Assembly: GCF_030020805.1 (NCBI RefSeq) | Contig: NZ_CP125098.1 | Location: forward strand, 7,072,001 to 7,136,000 | Length of the DNA: 64,000 bases | Direction: 5' to 3' | From: Paenibacillus sp. RC67 | GTDB taxonomy: Bacteria; Bacillota; Bacilli; Paenibacillales; NBRC-103111 | Part shown: one piece after another, positions 19,460-28,827 of the stretch | Numbering within the stretch: the first letter of the stretch is position 1 | How the letters are laid out: every line of letters starts with the position of its first letter | Notes under the pieces: model-generated | What the model was told of the DNA's origin: nothing | The model's database searches: none | Seen by the model: the letters and a program-made list of their open reading frames with translations, nothing else | Translations under genes and position numbers: made by a program

Positions 19460-20167
19460 TTATCGAATAGAGCTTACACGTGATTTCCAATATTGAGTTT
19501 TCTCGCTACTCCAATTGTTGCCTTCGCCGTGAACTTGGGTTGCTATCGTTTTATCGTGCAATATTGAATCGTTTCCACCGCCGCGGTGCTCACTTCGGCT
19601 AAGTTCTGCTAAAGGCGAATCGGCACGCTGACCAATATGATGCAACTCAACGATCTCCCCGTTAGTAGTAATTGGTGATAAGCCGCGTTTCATTCGTTCG
19701 CGGTTTGAGATGCCGTCCTCATCCTCATAATCGAGATCAATATCATCTCTTATTAAACATTTTTTACCATTCACTTCACTTTCCTGCAGTCCAGCCTTTT
19801 GGTATATTTCATATTCTTTCCATGAACTTATAGAATTAATAATTTCATCAGACCATCCTGTTTTTTCTCTAATTTCTGCCTTTTGCTCTTCACTAAGACC
19901 TGTTCGTTCATTCTCAAGGCTATCTGTTTTAGTTACCACATCATTCGGTCTAGTTTCAACCATACTGTTTTGCTCAATTAATGAAGAAAATGACGTATTC
20001 TCAATAAATGGTATGTCTGGCTTCTCAATAACCCTGCCTTTAAAATCAGTTGCTTCATCAAACTCTGGAGCATCGGGATTGTTCGGTTCAATATTTTCAT
20101 GTTCTAGATTCATCGAAGTGGATTCGGACTGAGGTTTCAGTCTTCTTATTTCTTCGCCTACAGGCAT
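19460..20167 (-). CDS. LHH-family HNH/ENDO VII nuclease toxin
   Basis: A 235-residue protein. The C-terminal half (from about residue 95) has the pattern of LHH toxins: KEYEIYQKAGL, NGKKCLIRDDIDLDYEDEDGISNRERMKRGLSPI, the motif ELHHIGQ at residues 174-180 and a later HGEGNNW. The two adjacent histidines would be metal/catalytic residues. The N-terminal 90 residues are acidic and disordered, with no signal peptide or classical export domain. GGAGAGGAG lies in the end of the ATPase gene and the ATG follows its stop directly, so the toxin is translated with the ATPase. The adjacent SUKH gene supports the toxin call. It may be the cargo or effector of the HerA-dynamin system. Confidence 0.85.
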   Translation of the reverse strand: MPVGEEIRRLKPQSESTSMNLEHENIEPNNPDAPEFDEATDFKGRVIEKPDIPFIENTSFSSLIEQNSMVETRPNDVVTKTDSLENERTGLSEEQKAEIREKTGWSDEIINSISSWKEYEIYQKAGLQESEVNGKKCLIRDDIDLDYEDEDGISNRERMKRGLSPITTNGEIVELHHIGQRADSPLAELSRSEHRGGGNDSILHDKTIATQVHGEGNNWSSEKTQYWKSRVSSIR

Positions 20168-23100
20168 TTATAGCTCCTCTCCAATCAATGAGATACTACG
20201 TTTTGTTTGTTCAGTAACTTTGATAAAATATGTTTCGATCGTCGCAGATAAATCGAGGTTGGGAGATCCTTTTCTCTTTATCAACTCAGATACGATACGT
20301 TTGGCATATATTTCAGTATTTCGACCATACAGTCTCGCAAGCGAATTTTTCAGCAATATTACAGCATCTATTGAGGGTCTCTTTAAAAGATTCTCTATAA
20401 GACTGACGGTATCATCATTAGGAAGACTGTTTACTGAATAAGTACCACGAATTAGAAACCCTTGTACCATTTCAGCAAGAATCGTGGCACAAATGGTTTT
20501 GTAATCTTTGCACTGCACCATTGCAGCATCTCTACGCTTTAAAAAGCTTTCGAATGCAAATAGAATTAGCTCACATGCCTCAACCACCAGCTGTGCTTCC
20601 TCGATGAGCAATGTATTAAGAAAAGCAAGGGATTTACGCTTGGCTAAATCTCCATCAGACAAAATGCTCCGCGCAATGCTGATGTTTATTTGTCTGATCC
20701 TCTCAGCAGTTTCCACATTGTAGAGCGCTTCGTCACTCACATAAACATCATCAACACTTTGCACTTTTACAGAAACGGGCAATGACATCCCTTCTTTATG
20801 GCACAACGCATACCCTGTTTCGAGCGCGCCTAGCTGCAATGCCTCTTCCGGCGATACCCCGATGGTGTTGGCAATAATCTGCTGATCATCGGCAGCTACA
20901 ATACGTTGAATGATTTTATTGGATGAATTTTTAATGACATCTGGCGCCAGTTTGCTCGGTATCTGCTCCGCCACTATTACACCTTGTCCATACGACCGCA
21001 TCTCAGCAATCATATTTGTAAAATGTTCAACAGCCTTCCCTTTCGGGTTACCCATGTTTTCACTGGAACGCTCCGTATCCACATTTTTCAAAAGTCTGTG
21101 GGCTTCTTCGATCACGAGGAGGTGTTGAAGCTCCAGTTTGCGGCTGCCGTGTGATTCTTTGACGATTTGACGGTACTCATTAATAAAAATTACCATAAGT
21201 CCAACGCAGAACGCTTTATCCGAGTCATCGGCGAGCCCCTCAAGCTCGAATACAGCATTTTCCTGCAAAAGTTTTCCAAAATCCAAATAATCATATGTAT
21301 TAAACATATAACCCTTCGCGCCAATACATAAGTTTTCAAGCCGAATCTTAATTGCCGTCTTGATATTGCCAGCTACATCACCCTCGTAATCCATTTCCTC
21401 TTTAATATAGCGTTCGATTTCGTCTTTAAGCTCCTGCATAGTGGGGAACAGAAAGCGGTGGGCCTGCAGTGCGTACTGTTTGTGCATGTAGTTGATATCG
21501 AAAAAATCAACATTGCTGCGTTCATTGACAAGCATCGGATGGAAGCCCAACGTCAAATTCCATCCTTTATTTTTGTAAACATTGTGCAGACACTTTTCGA
21601 GAATATACGGCATAGGACCGTAAAATGAAAACGAAGCGTTAAACAAATCCTTCAGATAATCAATATGCGCCCCAGGACTTACGCCAGGCATAATATAAAA
21701 CGGATTTATACGCGGACAGTTGATTTCCGGCTTGCCCAGCGTATACACGGTTGTTTCAAGAGAAAGGTTTCGGTATTCTTTTTTCGCCGATTCAATTACC
21801 AGGAACGGTTTTTGGGCCCCAATCAATATTTTCTTGACCGTTGTTGTTTTGCCGCTGCCGGTAATACCACAAACAAAGGTATGTTTATTGAGATCGGCTA
21901 AACTGAATGAAAATGGCATATTGCCGATGATCCGCTTGCCATCTGCAACATGGCCGACCGTCGCGGACGCTTCACACTCCAAGCTTTTAATGAGCGGAAA
22001 ACGTCTCGCTGTGCGAAGTTCAAAATCAGGAACGCTCTCTGATGGTAGTGTGCATAATAACCCAAGCTCAGACGAGTTAATGTAGGAGCACAAAGGACTT
22101 TGAATATCCGAATTCAAGAAATCAGGAATTAACAATTCCTGATTATTATCCATATTTTTTCCTAGAGAAAAAGTCAGTAAAGGAAGTTTATCCGGGTCCG
22201 GTTTAGACAGTTCACCGCACAGACACGCCTGTATAATATTTCTCGCCATATCTGAATCAGCCGAATATGTGATCGCAGTTTGCCATACGCCATTGTTGTG
22301 CCCGCACTTCAAACGTTCTATAGCATTGTCTGCATAATTCATCAGTTCAACGGCAAATCCGTTCTGAACATCTCCAGAAATCGCTTCACTGCCCATTACG
22401 GCTTTAGAAATTGCCTCGCCGTAACCTTCAGTATGGCTTTTCCCCCCGACAACAGAGCCAATTATAGTCCCCAAGCCCCCGCCAATAGCAGCACCTGCTA
22501 TCGTTCCAACCCCAGGAATTATACTGCCAGCAATTGCGCCTATTGCGGCCCCCCCCTCCCGACCAAGCACTTCCAGCATTACTGCTTTTGGTATCACTTA
22601 CGTTTGTTGTGCGCGTTTCCGAATCAGTTGTACTTATGCTCCTCGAAATATTGCGCTTGCTTACAGCAAATGCATTGTCTCTTACCTTAATTAGATCGCT
22701 AATCGCATGCATGACTATTTCAGATGAAACAGGCTTGGCAAGAAATAGCAACGTATAATCTGTGCCGTTGAGGCTACGCATGATCGATGACAGGCTGAAG
22801 GTCTGTTTTTGCTCTTTGAGGAAAAGAGTTGGTACCCCGGATAGAATGCCATAGCTGCGTTTAACACTTGGTCGCTTTTGAAAGTTCGGTGAAAACTCCT
22901 TGAGCTCGACGCCCGAAAGCATTCCTTGTAAAATATTTTCGACGGATTTTACATTGCCACTCGAATAAACGCACAAAACAAGATTGGTCGTACCACCATA
23001 GCTGATAATTCCGTATCCCATCGAAACATTTATTGAATGTAGTGCTGTAAGCAACTTTTCCATTCGCGCATTCAGACTTGCAAATACGTTATCTGCATTC

Positions 23101-23306
23101 TCAACAGAACACTGGGTTATTCGAAAAAACGTCATGCCGTCAAGCATTAACGAAGCATTTCGTTCAAACATTTGGTCCGAAAGCCGACTTTTATTTACCA
23201 AATATCCTGGATAAACAAGCCGTAAAAACTTATCCGTTTGTTCGCCAAGAATCCTCGTATCACTTTCAAAGTCGCTTGGGATAAGACTGGTTTCTCTTTC
23301 GCTCAT
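20168..23306 (-). CDS. HerA-type ATPase, split by a frameshift at a G8 run
   Basis: Two overlapping frames (23306-22428 and 22597-20168) form one protein of about 1045 residues if one G is removed from the G8 run at 22549-22556. The first frame starts after GGGAGAGTG and has a mixed alpha/beta domain like the N-terminal part of VirB4/TraC or HerA-type proteins. The joined region is a glycine-zipper (AAIGAIAGSIIPGVGTIAG), then the RecA-like domain with Walker A GITGSGKTT, LVIESAKKEYRNL and Walker B HLLVIEEAHRLL, and an arginine/sensor region (AEQIPSK). Downstream frame starts have no ribosome binding site, which supports a single gene. HerA-type ATPases pump DNA or protein. The break may be a sequence error or slippage control. 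Confidence 0.8.
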
Positions 23307-23309
23307 AGG

Positions 23310-23951
23310 TCACTCTCCCTGCGTATTAAAGCTGCGAATGAGATTATCAACACAAGATCCAAAGTATCTTTCTATTTCATCGAACCACTTCGTAAAATCG
23401 CGCTTTGTATCAGACAAGTATTTGTCTATCGCTTTGTCGAAATTACCTTTGTTTATGTTTGGAGTGACCTTGTAATAAGATGCGCAGAATGCGGCAACTG
23501 AAGCAGCAACTACTATAGCAATTGGTATAGCCAAACTCGCTGGCGACAAGGCTACGATAAGAATGCCGCCCAACGCCACAGTTCCAGCAGAATCGGCAAG
23601 AGAGGCATAAACACGATTAACCTCTTTGAAGTCAAGCGTACCTAGAGACTCAAAGCTATATTTATCAAACAGTTCTTTACGTAGGTTTGCTTCGTAAAAC
23701 TTGTTCTTCCTCGTTACATCAGAGAAATCTGCTGATTGTAATACTTGCTTTGACAAGTATGCATACATGTCACTAAGCATGGTTTTACTACGTGTAGCAG
23801 TTTCAGATGCTACCGCAATAGCTATTTTTTGTCCCGCTTGATGCACATCTTCAGAGTAAGAAATAATTTCCGACACTCTAGCACGCAAATCTTGAAACAT
23901 TTTGTCTATTTTGGGTTTGAGTATTTCACTGTAGACGGTTTGGCTGCTCAT
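23310..23951 (-). CDS. Membrane-hairpin protein of the dynamin/HerA operon
   Basis: About 213 residues from the ATG at 23951 (a GTG at 23966 is possible); the start lies inside the end of the GTPase gene. I do not recognise the family. A long hydrophobic stretch at about residues 123-158 (ALGGILIVALSPASLAIPIAIVVAASVAAF) looks like a membrane hairpin or one long segment, between two helical soluble parts. The N-terminal part could form coiled coils. It sits between a dynamin-like GTPase and the ATPase, with 3 bases between its stop and the next start, and probably anchors the complex at the membrane. Confidence 0.75.
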   Translation of the reverse strand: MSSQTVYSEILKPKIDKMFQDLRARVSEIISYSEDVHQAGQKIAIAVASETATRSKTMLSDMYAYLSKQVLQSADFSDVTRKNKFYEANLRKELFDKYSFESLGTLDFKEVNRVYASLADSAGTVALGGILIVALSPASLAIPIAIVVAASVAAFCASYYKVTPNINKGNFDKAIDKYLSDTKRDFTKWFDEIERYFGSCVDNLIRSFNTQGE

Positions 23952-26013
23952 ATTTTTTGATACCACCGTTCAATTTATTGTTCTCACTTATTGCGATTGA
24001 AAATGCGGCTCTAAGATCTTCAAGCTGTCCGACAATTGCTTGAATACGTTCTGCATCCATTTTGGCTTTCTTGATCGCTTCCAACTCAGATATTTTTTTA
24101 TCGAAATTCTTCTTCAATTCGGACATATATTGAGCTCCAACATTAACGATAAAATCCTCCAAATTACCGATCAGATCATTCTGAATCCTTCTTAATCGTT
24201 CAGATATATTGTTTTTAACATTCCCAAAGTGTTTAGGCTGAGAATATACCGAGTGTGTTTTTGTTTCTTTAAATGTTAATCCTTCTTCATAAGATCGGGT
24301 TTCCACAGAGCTCTTTTCAGTAGTCTCCTTGATTTGCCGAAATGTTTCTTCAGAAAAATCCGGTTCCAGGGAGGTATAGGGTATAATGTTGGCATCACTA
24401 AGAGCAACCAAAAGTTTGTTACATTTTTCCACAACTTCATGCTGAAGATCTTTCTGCAGCAACTTGAACTCCTCGATTTTCTGGAAAGAGTGACGCTCGA
24501 GCTCTTCAAATGCTTTTGCAGAATCAGGGTCAATGCTTGTGACTTTTTTTTTGAAATTTTCCACCGCGAATTCGGCCTTTTCTTTAATGGGACTAAATTC
24601 ACCTGAATAACTGTTTACTATTTCATCAACGCCGACATTCATTTTATATTTAATATTTTCCAGTTCCTCTTTGATATCTTCTATCTTTCTTCCTAGTTCA
24701 ATTGGATCCTCAGCCTTTTGGCAGAGCATGTCAATTTGGAACTGCAGGTCACCTAATACACGGTTATATACCTTGCTTATAACCCCAAGCAATTCACTGA
24801 AAGCGATATAATGCGCTTTCCTACCAAACGTAGATAGGGCCTCATTTATTAGGTCAAATCTGGACTTTTGGCGCAATCCATCAAGAAACGCTGATTTGTC
24901 TCCCATAGCATCGAACCATATGCTTTTTACAAAGTCATCCAAAGTACCTTCTGCGTTGAGCAAGAGTATTTGACCCTGAACATTCTCTTCATAACCAAAA
25001 CGATTTACGTAAAGCTCCGCTTTGCTATCGACGATAATAATGTTGCGTTTTTTTAGTATGCCTGTACTGAATTGTTTGTGCGCCTCTTCTTTAAGAAGGT
25101 TAAGCTCTGCAGGAGTTACGTTTGTGGCACGGGTAAGCACTAGAAATAACGCTTCGCGATTACGCTCCACACTTGCATTTTTCAAAAACTCATTGAATTG
25201 CGAAGATTCCAAAGCCTGCCCCGAGATAGGTTTGAGGAAAATAATGGCATTGGCTTTTTCGATGTAAGATGAAGTTATTTCCGCAACTCCGCCGCGGGCA
25301 CAAACACCTGGGCTATCGATAATTTCGATACCCTTGAGTTCATCCTTAAAGGGAAAAAATATTTCTATTTTAGTTACGATATTTTTCCAGTTATCTTTTT
25401 TCTCTTTAATGTACCGACGAATTTTCGCATCGTAGTCAACAATATTATGAATGTTGGCTGCCTGCACTTCTGGAGCAGCTAGTAAGTCTTTAATGTCTCC
25501 TTCTGGAATATGAATTTCGCGTCCTTTTCCCCTCCCCCTCAATCCCGCTTTCACGAGGATTTCATGATTAATGGTAGGAACGGGAATATCACGCCATTCG
25601 TCATTAAGAGCAGCATTTTCTTTTAAAAACCTGCGAACGGCTACTTCATCGTCAATAGACTCCGTTCTGCCATCCGCATACGTGGAATTAAGTTTCAACC
25701 GCTCGCCATATTTTATTTCAATGATAGAACTAGTACATTGTTTAACATCCATCGGCAGCAGTTCCACGCCAAGGTATGCATTGATAAAGGTGGATTTTCC
25801 GCTTTTGGCTTCACCAGCAATCATAAGTCTAAAACGATCTGCACGGATACTTTCAGCTTTTTGTTGTGCATCTTTCAAAGAAGCCATTAGTTGTTCAGTG
25901 GGATCTGGAAGTTCTGCTTCCCTTGCAATAAGAGTCAAAGTATGAATATGGTTTTCAAAGCGCTCATAGGCTGCTAGTATTTCGTTTTTCCTACTTGTGT
26001 AGTCTGTAATCAT
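23926..26013 (-). CDS. Dynamin-like GTPase
   Basis: A 695-residue protein, first gene of the operon, with GGAGGGGG before the ATG. The GTPase motifs are visible: P-loop GEAKSGKST at residues 67-75, the G2 threonine in KQCTSS (94), DSPG at 233-236 and TRAT in the G4 position (294-297). A long helical region from about residue 400 onward has coiled-coil character, as in the stalk of bacterial dynamins. Bacterial dynamins remodel or seal membranes and take part in phage defence or toxin export. No clear membrane-spanning segment is seen; the next gene may supply it. A perfect dyad lies just upstream. Confidence 0.88.
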   Translation of the reverse strand: MITDYTSRKNEILAAYERFENHIHTLTLIAREAELPDPTEQLMASLKDAQQKAESIRADRFRLMIAGEAKSGKSTFINAYLGVELLPMDVKQCTSSIIEIKYGERLKLNSTYADGRTESIDDEVAVRRFLKENAALNDEWRDIPVPTINHEILVKAGLRGRGKGREIHIPEGDIKDLLAAPEVQAANIHNIVDYDAKIRRYIKEKKDNWKNIVTKIEIFFPFKDELKGIEIIDSPGVCARGGVAEITSSYIEKANAIIFLKPISGQALESSQFNEFLKNASVERNREALFLVLTRATNVTPAELNLLKEEAHKQFSTGILKKRNIIIVDSKAELYVNRFGYEENVQGQILLLNAEGTLDDFVKSIWFDAMGDKSAFLDGLRQKSRFDLINEALSTFGRKAHYIAFSELLGVISKVYNRVLGDLQFQIDMLCQKAEDPIELGRKIEDIKEELENIKYKMNVGVDEIVNSYSGEFSPIKEKAEFAVENFKKKVTSIDPDSAKAFEELERHSFQKIEEFKLLQKDLQHEVVEKCNKLLVALSDANIIPYTSLEPDFSEETFRQIKETTEKSSVETRSYEEGLTFKETKTHSVYSQPKHFGNVKNNISERLRRIQNDLIGNLEDFIVNVGAQYMSELKKNFDKKISELEAIKKAKMDAERIQAIVGQLEDLRAAFSIAISENNKLNGGIKKYEQPNRLQ

Positions 26014-26029
26014 GAAAATCCCCCTCCAA

Positions 26030-26060
26030 ATAGGTCTTGGATACCGAACTCAAGACCTAT
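26030..26060 (-). promoter_or_regulatory. Perfect 10-bp dyad upstream of the dynamin-HerA-toxin operon
   Basis: ATAGGTCTTG (26030-26039) and CAAGACCTAT (26051-26060) are exact inverted arms with 11 bases between them. It lies 17 bases before the start codon and just upstream of the ribosome binding site, so it could be an operator or a leader stem-loop that controls the toxin operon. Confidence 0.55.
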
Positions 26061-26279
26061 AATTCGACAAACTCAATGAGAAATCCTACTTTTAATTCCA
26101 ATAAGTACATAACTATGATATAGGATATTGTAGACACAAAGTTGTCAGCAAATATACGTTCGTAGTTTAGCAGTAAATTTCGTTTCATGATGGTCAAATT
26201 CTTGGTGGTATGCCGGCAAAGAATGGTAGAAGTTCAGGCATAAAAGTGAAGTAACGAAAGTAGTAGGTTGCCATACTAC

Positions 26280-27061
26280 TAAGGACGTTTATTGAGAAAA
26301 TGACGCAGTAAATATGCCGTAAAACATTTTGGGGCACAAGACACTGTACACTTACAACTCGAATTTCAACACCCGAATTCCTCCGTACTTTCAACAACGA
26401 AGGATGGAAGAAATCAAGGCTCTTCACATCGTGAACTTTCTTGATCTGCTTAAAGAGGAAGGTAGCCGCGGAGATAAAAAAGTGAAGGGGTTAGCCACTG
26501 GAACAAACGTATTTCAGCATCGTATCAAAAAAATAATCAATCGTGCTGTTTAATGGAAATAATTAAGAAAAGCCCAATCATCTCATGATGTGCAAAACCA
26601 TCTGAACCGTATCACTGGAGGAATCATGATTATATTGGCCCTTACTTCCGGTTTGCGAAGGAGCGAGTTGCTCGGTCTTGAATGGATACTTCTTGTTTTC
26701 AACTCTGGAGTTTTGGATGTTTCGTAAACCATGATTCATGCTCCTTTAAGATGAAATCATTGTCAAACAGCCAAAAACAAAAAAATCCATTCGAAAAGTT
26801 GCTTCACCGAGTTCTACGCTTAAAGAGCTTAAGGAATATTACGAAACGGGTTCCGGTACATCCTATTTCATGATCTCTGGCATACCTCGGCTACAATTCT
26901 GATTAACCAAGGCGTTCATGTCAAAATCATTTCATATCGGCTTGGACACGGAAGCATAACTACAACAATGAACATATACGGCCACTCTCTTCGAACTACC
27001 GACCAAGCTGCTGCTGATAAATTCGAATCATTCTTTACATCTAATGCTACACAAGGACAAA
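26280..27061 (+). pseudogene. Decayed copy of the tyrosine integrase
   Basis: The sequence follows the intact integrase at 17.9-18.86 kb from about its residue 70 to its end. It has several stops and frame breaks and an internal deletion of about 150 bases (after KELKEYYE). The catalytic HxxR box has become HDLWH, so the second arginine is lost; TTMNIYGHS remains. The sequence is diverged, not a recent copy. It is on the same strand as the intact gene and ends with the same palindrome, so the dynamin/HerA/toxin operon is enclosed by two integrase sequences. Confidence 0.85.
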
Positions 27062-27100
27062 ACCGAAGACGCCTAGGAGTTTCCTGGCGTCTTCGGTTCA
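27061..27100. repeat. Palindromic repeat after the decayed integrase, copy 2
   Basis: AACCGAAGACGCC (27061-27073) and GGCGTCTTCGGTT (27086-27098) form a perfect 13-bp stem around TAGGAGTTTCCT. It matches the copy at 18863-18900 except for one base in the loop. A region of about 120 bases without features follows before rlmCD. Confidence 0.7.
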
Positions 27101-27219
27101 TATGAGCTAATTTCTGATCGATTTTTACATCAGTTTTACATCAAGCCTGTATTTCGTCCACTGTACCACTCATATATTAAATCTGTACCACATTGAAAAA
27201 TCCAGCAAATATAAGGCTT

Positions 27220-28827
27220 TTAATACGCTGTACCATCCCTCACCAACAAAGCCACCGATTCTACGTGAACGGTATGTGGAAACATATCCACCGGCTGAAC
27301 CTCGACGGTGGAATAACCGCCCACCGCGAGCACCTGCAAGTCCCTCGCCAAAGTCGAGGGATTGCACGACACGTACACCACTCGAGATGGACGCATCTCG
27401 AGGATCGTGTCGAGCAGCGCGGCGTCGCAGCCTTTGCGCGGCGGGTCAACCACGATGACGTCGGGGGCGATGCCCTGCCGACGCCATTCGGGGATGACCA
27501 CCTCGGCCGCGCCGGTCTCGAACTGAACGTTGCGGATGCCGTTCAGCTGAGCATTGCGCCGAGCATCGTCGATCGCTTCACCGACGATCTCGACGCCATA
27601 CACTTGGCTCGCGCGCTGCGCCAAGAACAGCGAGATCGTGCCGATACCGCAGTAGGCATCGATCACGATCTCTTCGCCGCTCAAGCCGGCGAAGTCCAGT
27701 GCCTTGCCGTACAGCACCTCGGTCTGTACGGGGTTCACTTGATAGAACGATCGCGCGGAGATCGCGAATCGGACGTCTCCGATGGTATCGTAGATCACAT
27801 CGTCGCCCCATAGCACCTTCGTTTTGTCGCCGAAGATGACGTTGGTCTGCTCTTTGTTGATGTTCTGGCAGATGCTTTTGATGCCAGGTATTGCCTGGCG
27901 CAACAAGCCGACCAGCTCGTCCACGTGCGGCAAGCTTTCGCCGTTCGTAATGAGGACGACCATGATGTCGCCTGTATTGAAGCCATAACGCGCCACAACG
28001 TGGCGCAGCAGGCCTTTGTGGGTTTCTTCATTATAAGCTCGGATGCCGAGCTCGCGGGCGATGCGTTTGACCTCGGCTACGACGAGGTCGTTATTTTCCT
28101 GCTGGATGAGGCACTCATCCATATCAATGATGCGGTGGCTGCCCTGGGCATAAAAGCCCCCGACCAGGCCGCCCTCCCGCTCTGCTGAGGCAGCTTCGAA
28201 GCCGATAGGCACCTGCGCCTTGTTGCGGTATCGCCAAGGATCGTCCATCCCTAGTGTCGGATGGACTATGATCCCTTCCGCTCCAGAAACTGTCCCCGCC
28301 TTCTCTTCGCTCTGCTCCTCAGCTATCCCGCCACTCCCCGCTACCTGAAGCTTGCCGATCCGCTCCAGGTTGTCCACGACCAGCTGCCGCTTGAAGCGGA
28401 GCTGTGCTTCATAGCTCAGATGCTGCAGCTGACAGCCGCCGCATTGGCTGTAGATCGGACAGGGCGCATCAATACGATCAGGACTAGCCTTCAAGATGCG
28501 CAGCAGCTTGGCGTAGCCATACTGCTTCTTCAGCTTCATCACCTTGACGAGCACCCGCTCGCCCGGCAGGGCTCCCTTAATAAAAAGGGTAAAGCCGTTC
28601 ACACGGCCTACCCCTTCTCCCTCGTGCCCGATGCCGACGATATCGGCTTCATATTCTTCATTCTTCGCCACAGGCAGGCCGCTCAGATCTGGAGCAGGAC
28701 TAGCCGCTCTTCTCGCGGAATTACGCTGACCGCCGTAAGCTCCTGCTCTCATAGGTTGTCCCTCTCCGCCCTGCTGCCGTCCCTTACCTTGCGGCCTTCT
28801 ACTTCCGTTATTGCTCTTCGTGCTCAT
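27220..28827 (-). CDS. rlmD: 23S rRNA (uracil-C5)-methyltransferase RlmCD-type
   Basis: A 535-residue protein with a basic low-complexity start (residues 1-45), a TRAM domain (about 55-115), the four-cysteine Fe-S region CPIYSQCGGCQLQHLSY and a SAM methyltransferase domain with DAYCGIGTISLFLA, VVDPPRKGCD and the nucleophile region YVSCNPSTLARDL. It uses S-adenosylmethionine to make 5-methyluridine in 23S rRNA; in Bacillota one enzyme (RlmCD) modifies U747 and U1939. The start overlaps dgkB by 20 bases, with GGAGTG upstream. Base composition is clearly richer in G and C than the island to its left, which marks the return to the chromosome. Confidence 0.93.
   Translation of the reverse strand: MSTKSNNGSRRPQGKGRQQGGEGQPMRAGAYGGQRNSARRAASPAPDLSGLPVAKNEEYEADIVGIGHEGEGVGRVNGFTLFIKGALPGERVLVKVMKLKKQYGYAKLLRILKASPDRIDAPCPIYSQCGGCQLQHLSYEAQLRFKRQLVVDNLERIGKLQVAGSGGIAEEQSEEKAGTVSGAEGIIVHPTLGMDDPWRYRNKAQVPIGFEAASAEREGGLVGGFYAQGSHRIIDMDECLIQQENNDLVVAEVKRIARELGIRAYNEETHKGLLRHVVARYGFNTGDIMVVLITNGESLPHVDELVGLLRQAIPGIKSICQNINKEQTNVIFGDKTKVLWGDDVIYDTIGDVRFAISARSFYQVNPVQTEVLYGKALDFAGLSGEEIVIDAYCGIGTISLFLAQRASQVYGVEIVGEAIDDARRNAQLNGIRNVQFETGAAEVVIPEWRRQGIAPDVIVVDPPRKGCDAALLDTILEMRPSRVVYVSCNPSTLARDLQVLAVGGYSTVEVQPVDMFPHTVHVESVALLVRDGTAY

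Noticed and set aside
20168..23306. Two separate genes in place of the HerA-type ATPase
   Set aside because: The second frame starts with GTG without a ribosome binding site and the first ends in an atypical Trp/Arg-rich tail; removing one G joins them cleanly.
8844..26161. Nineteen-base near-identical sequence (TGTCAGCRAATATACGTTC) at 8844-8862 and 26143-26161
   Set aside because: One mismatch in an AT-rich 19-mer in a 64 kb window is near the chance level, and there is no further similarity strong enough to call flanking repeats.
27193..28188. Long antisense frames within rlmCD and other GC-rich genes
   Set aside because: These are complements of a well-supported gene in a GC-rich region, without start signals.
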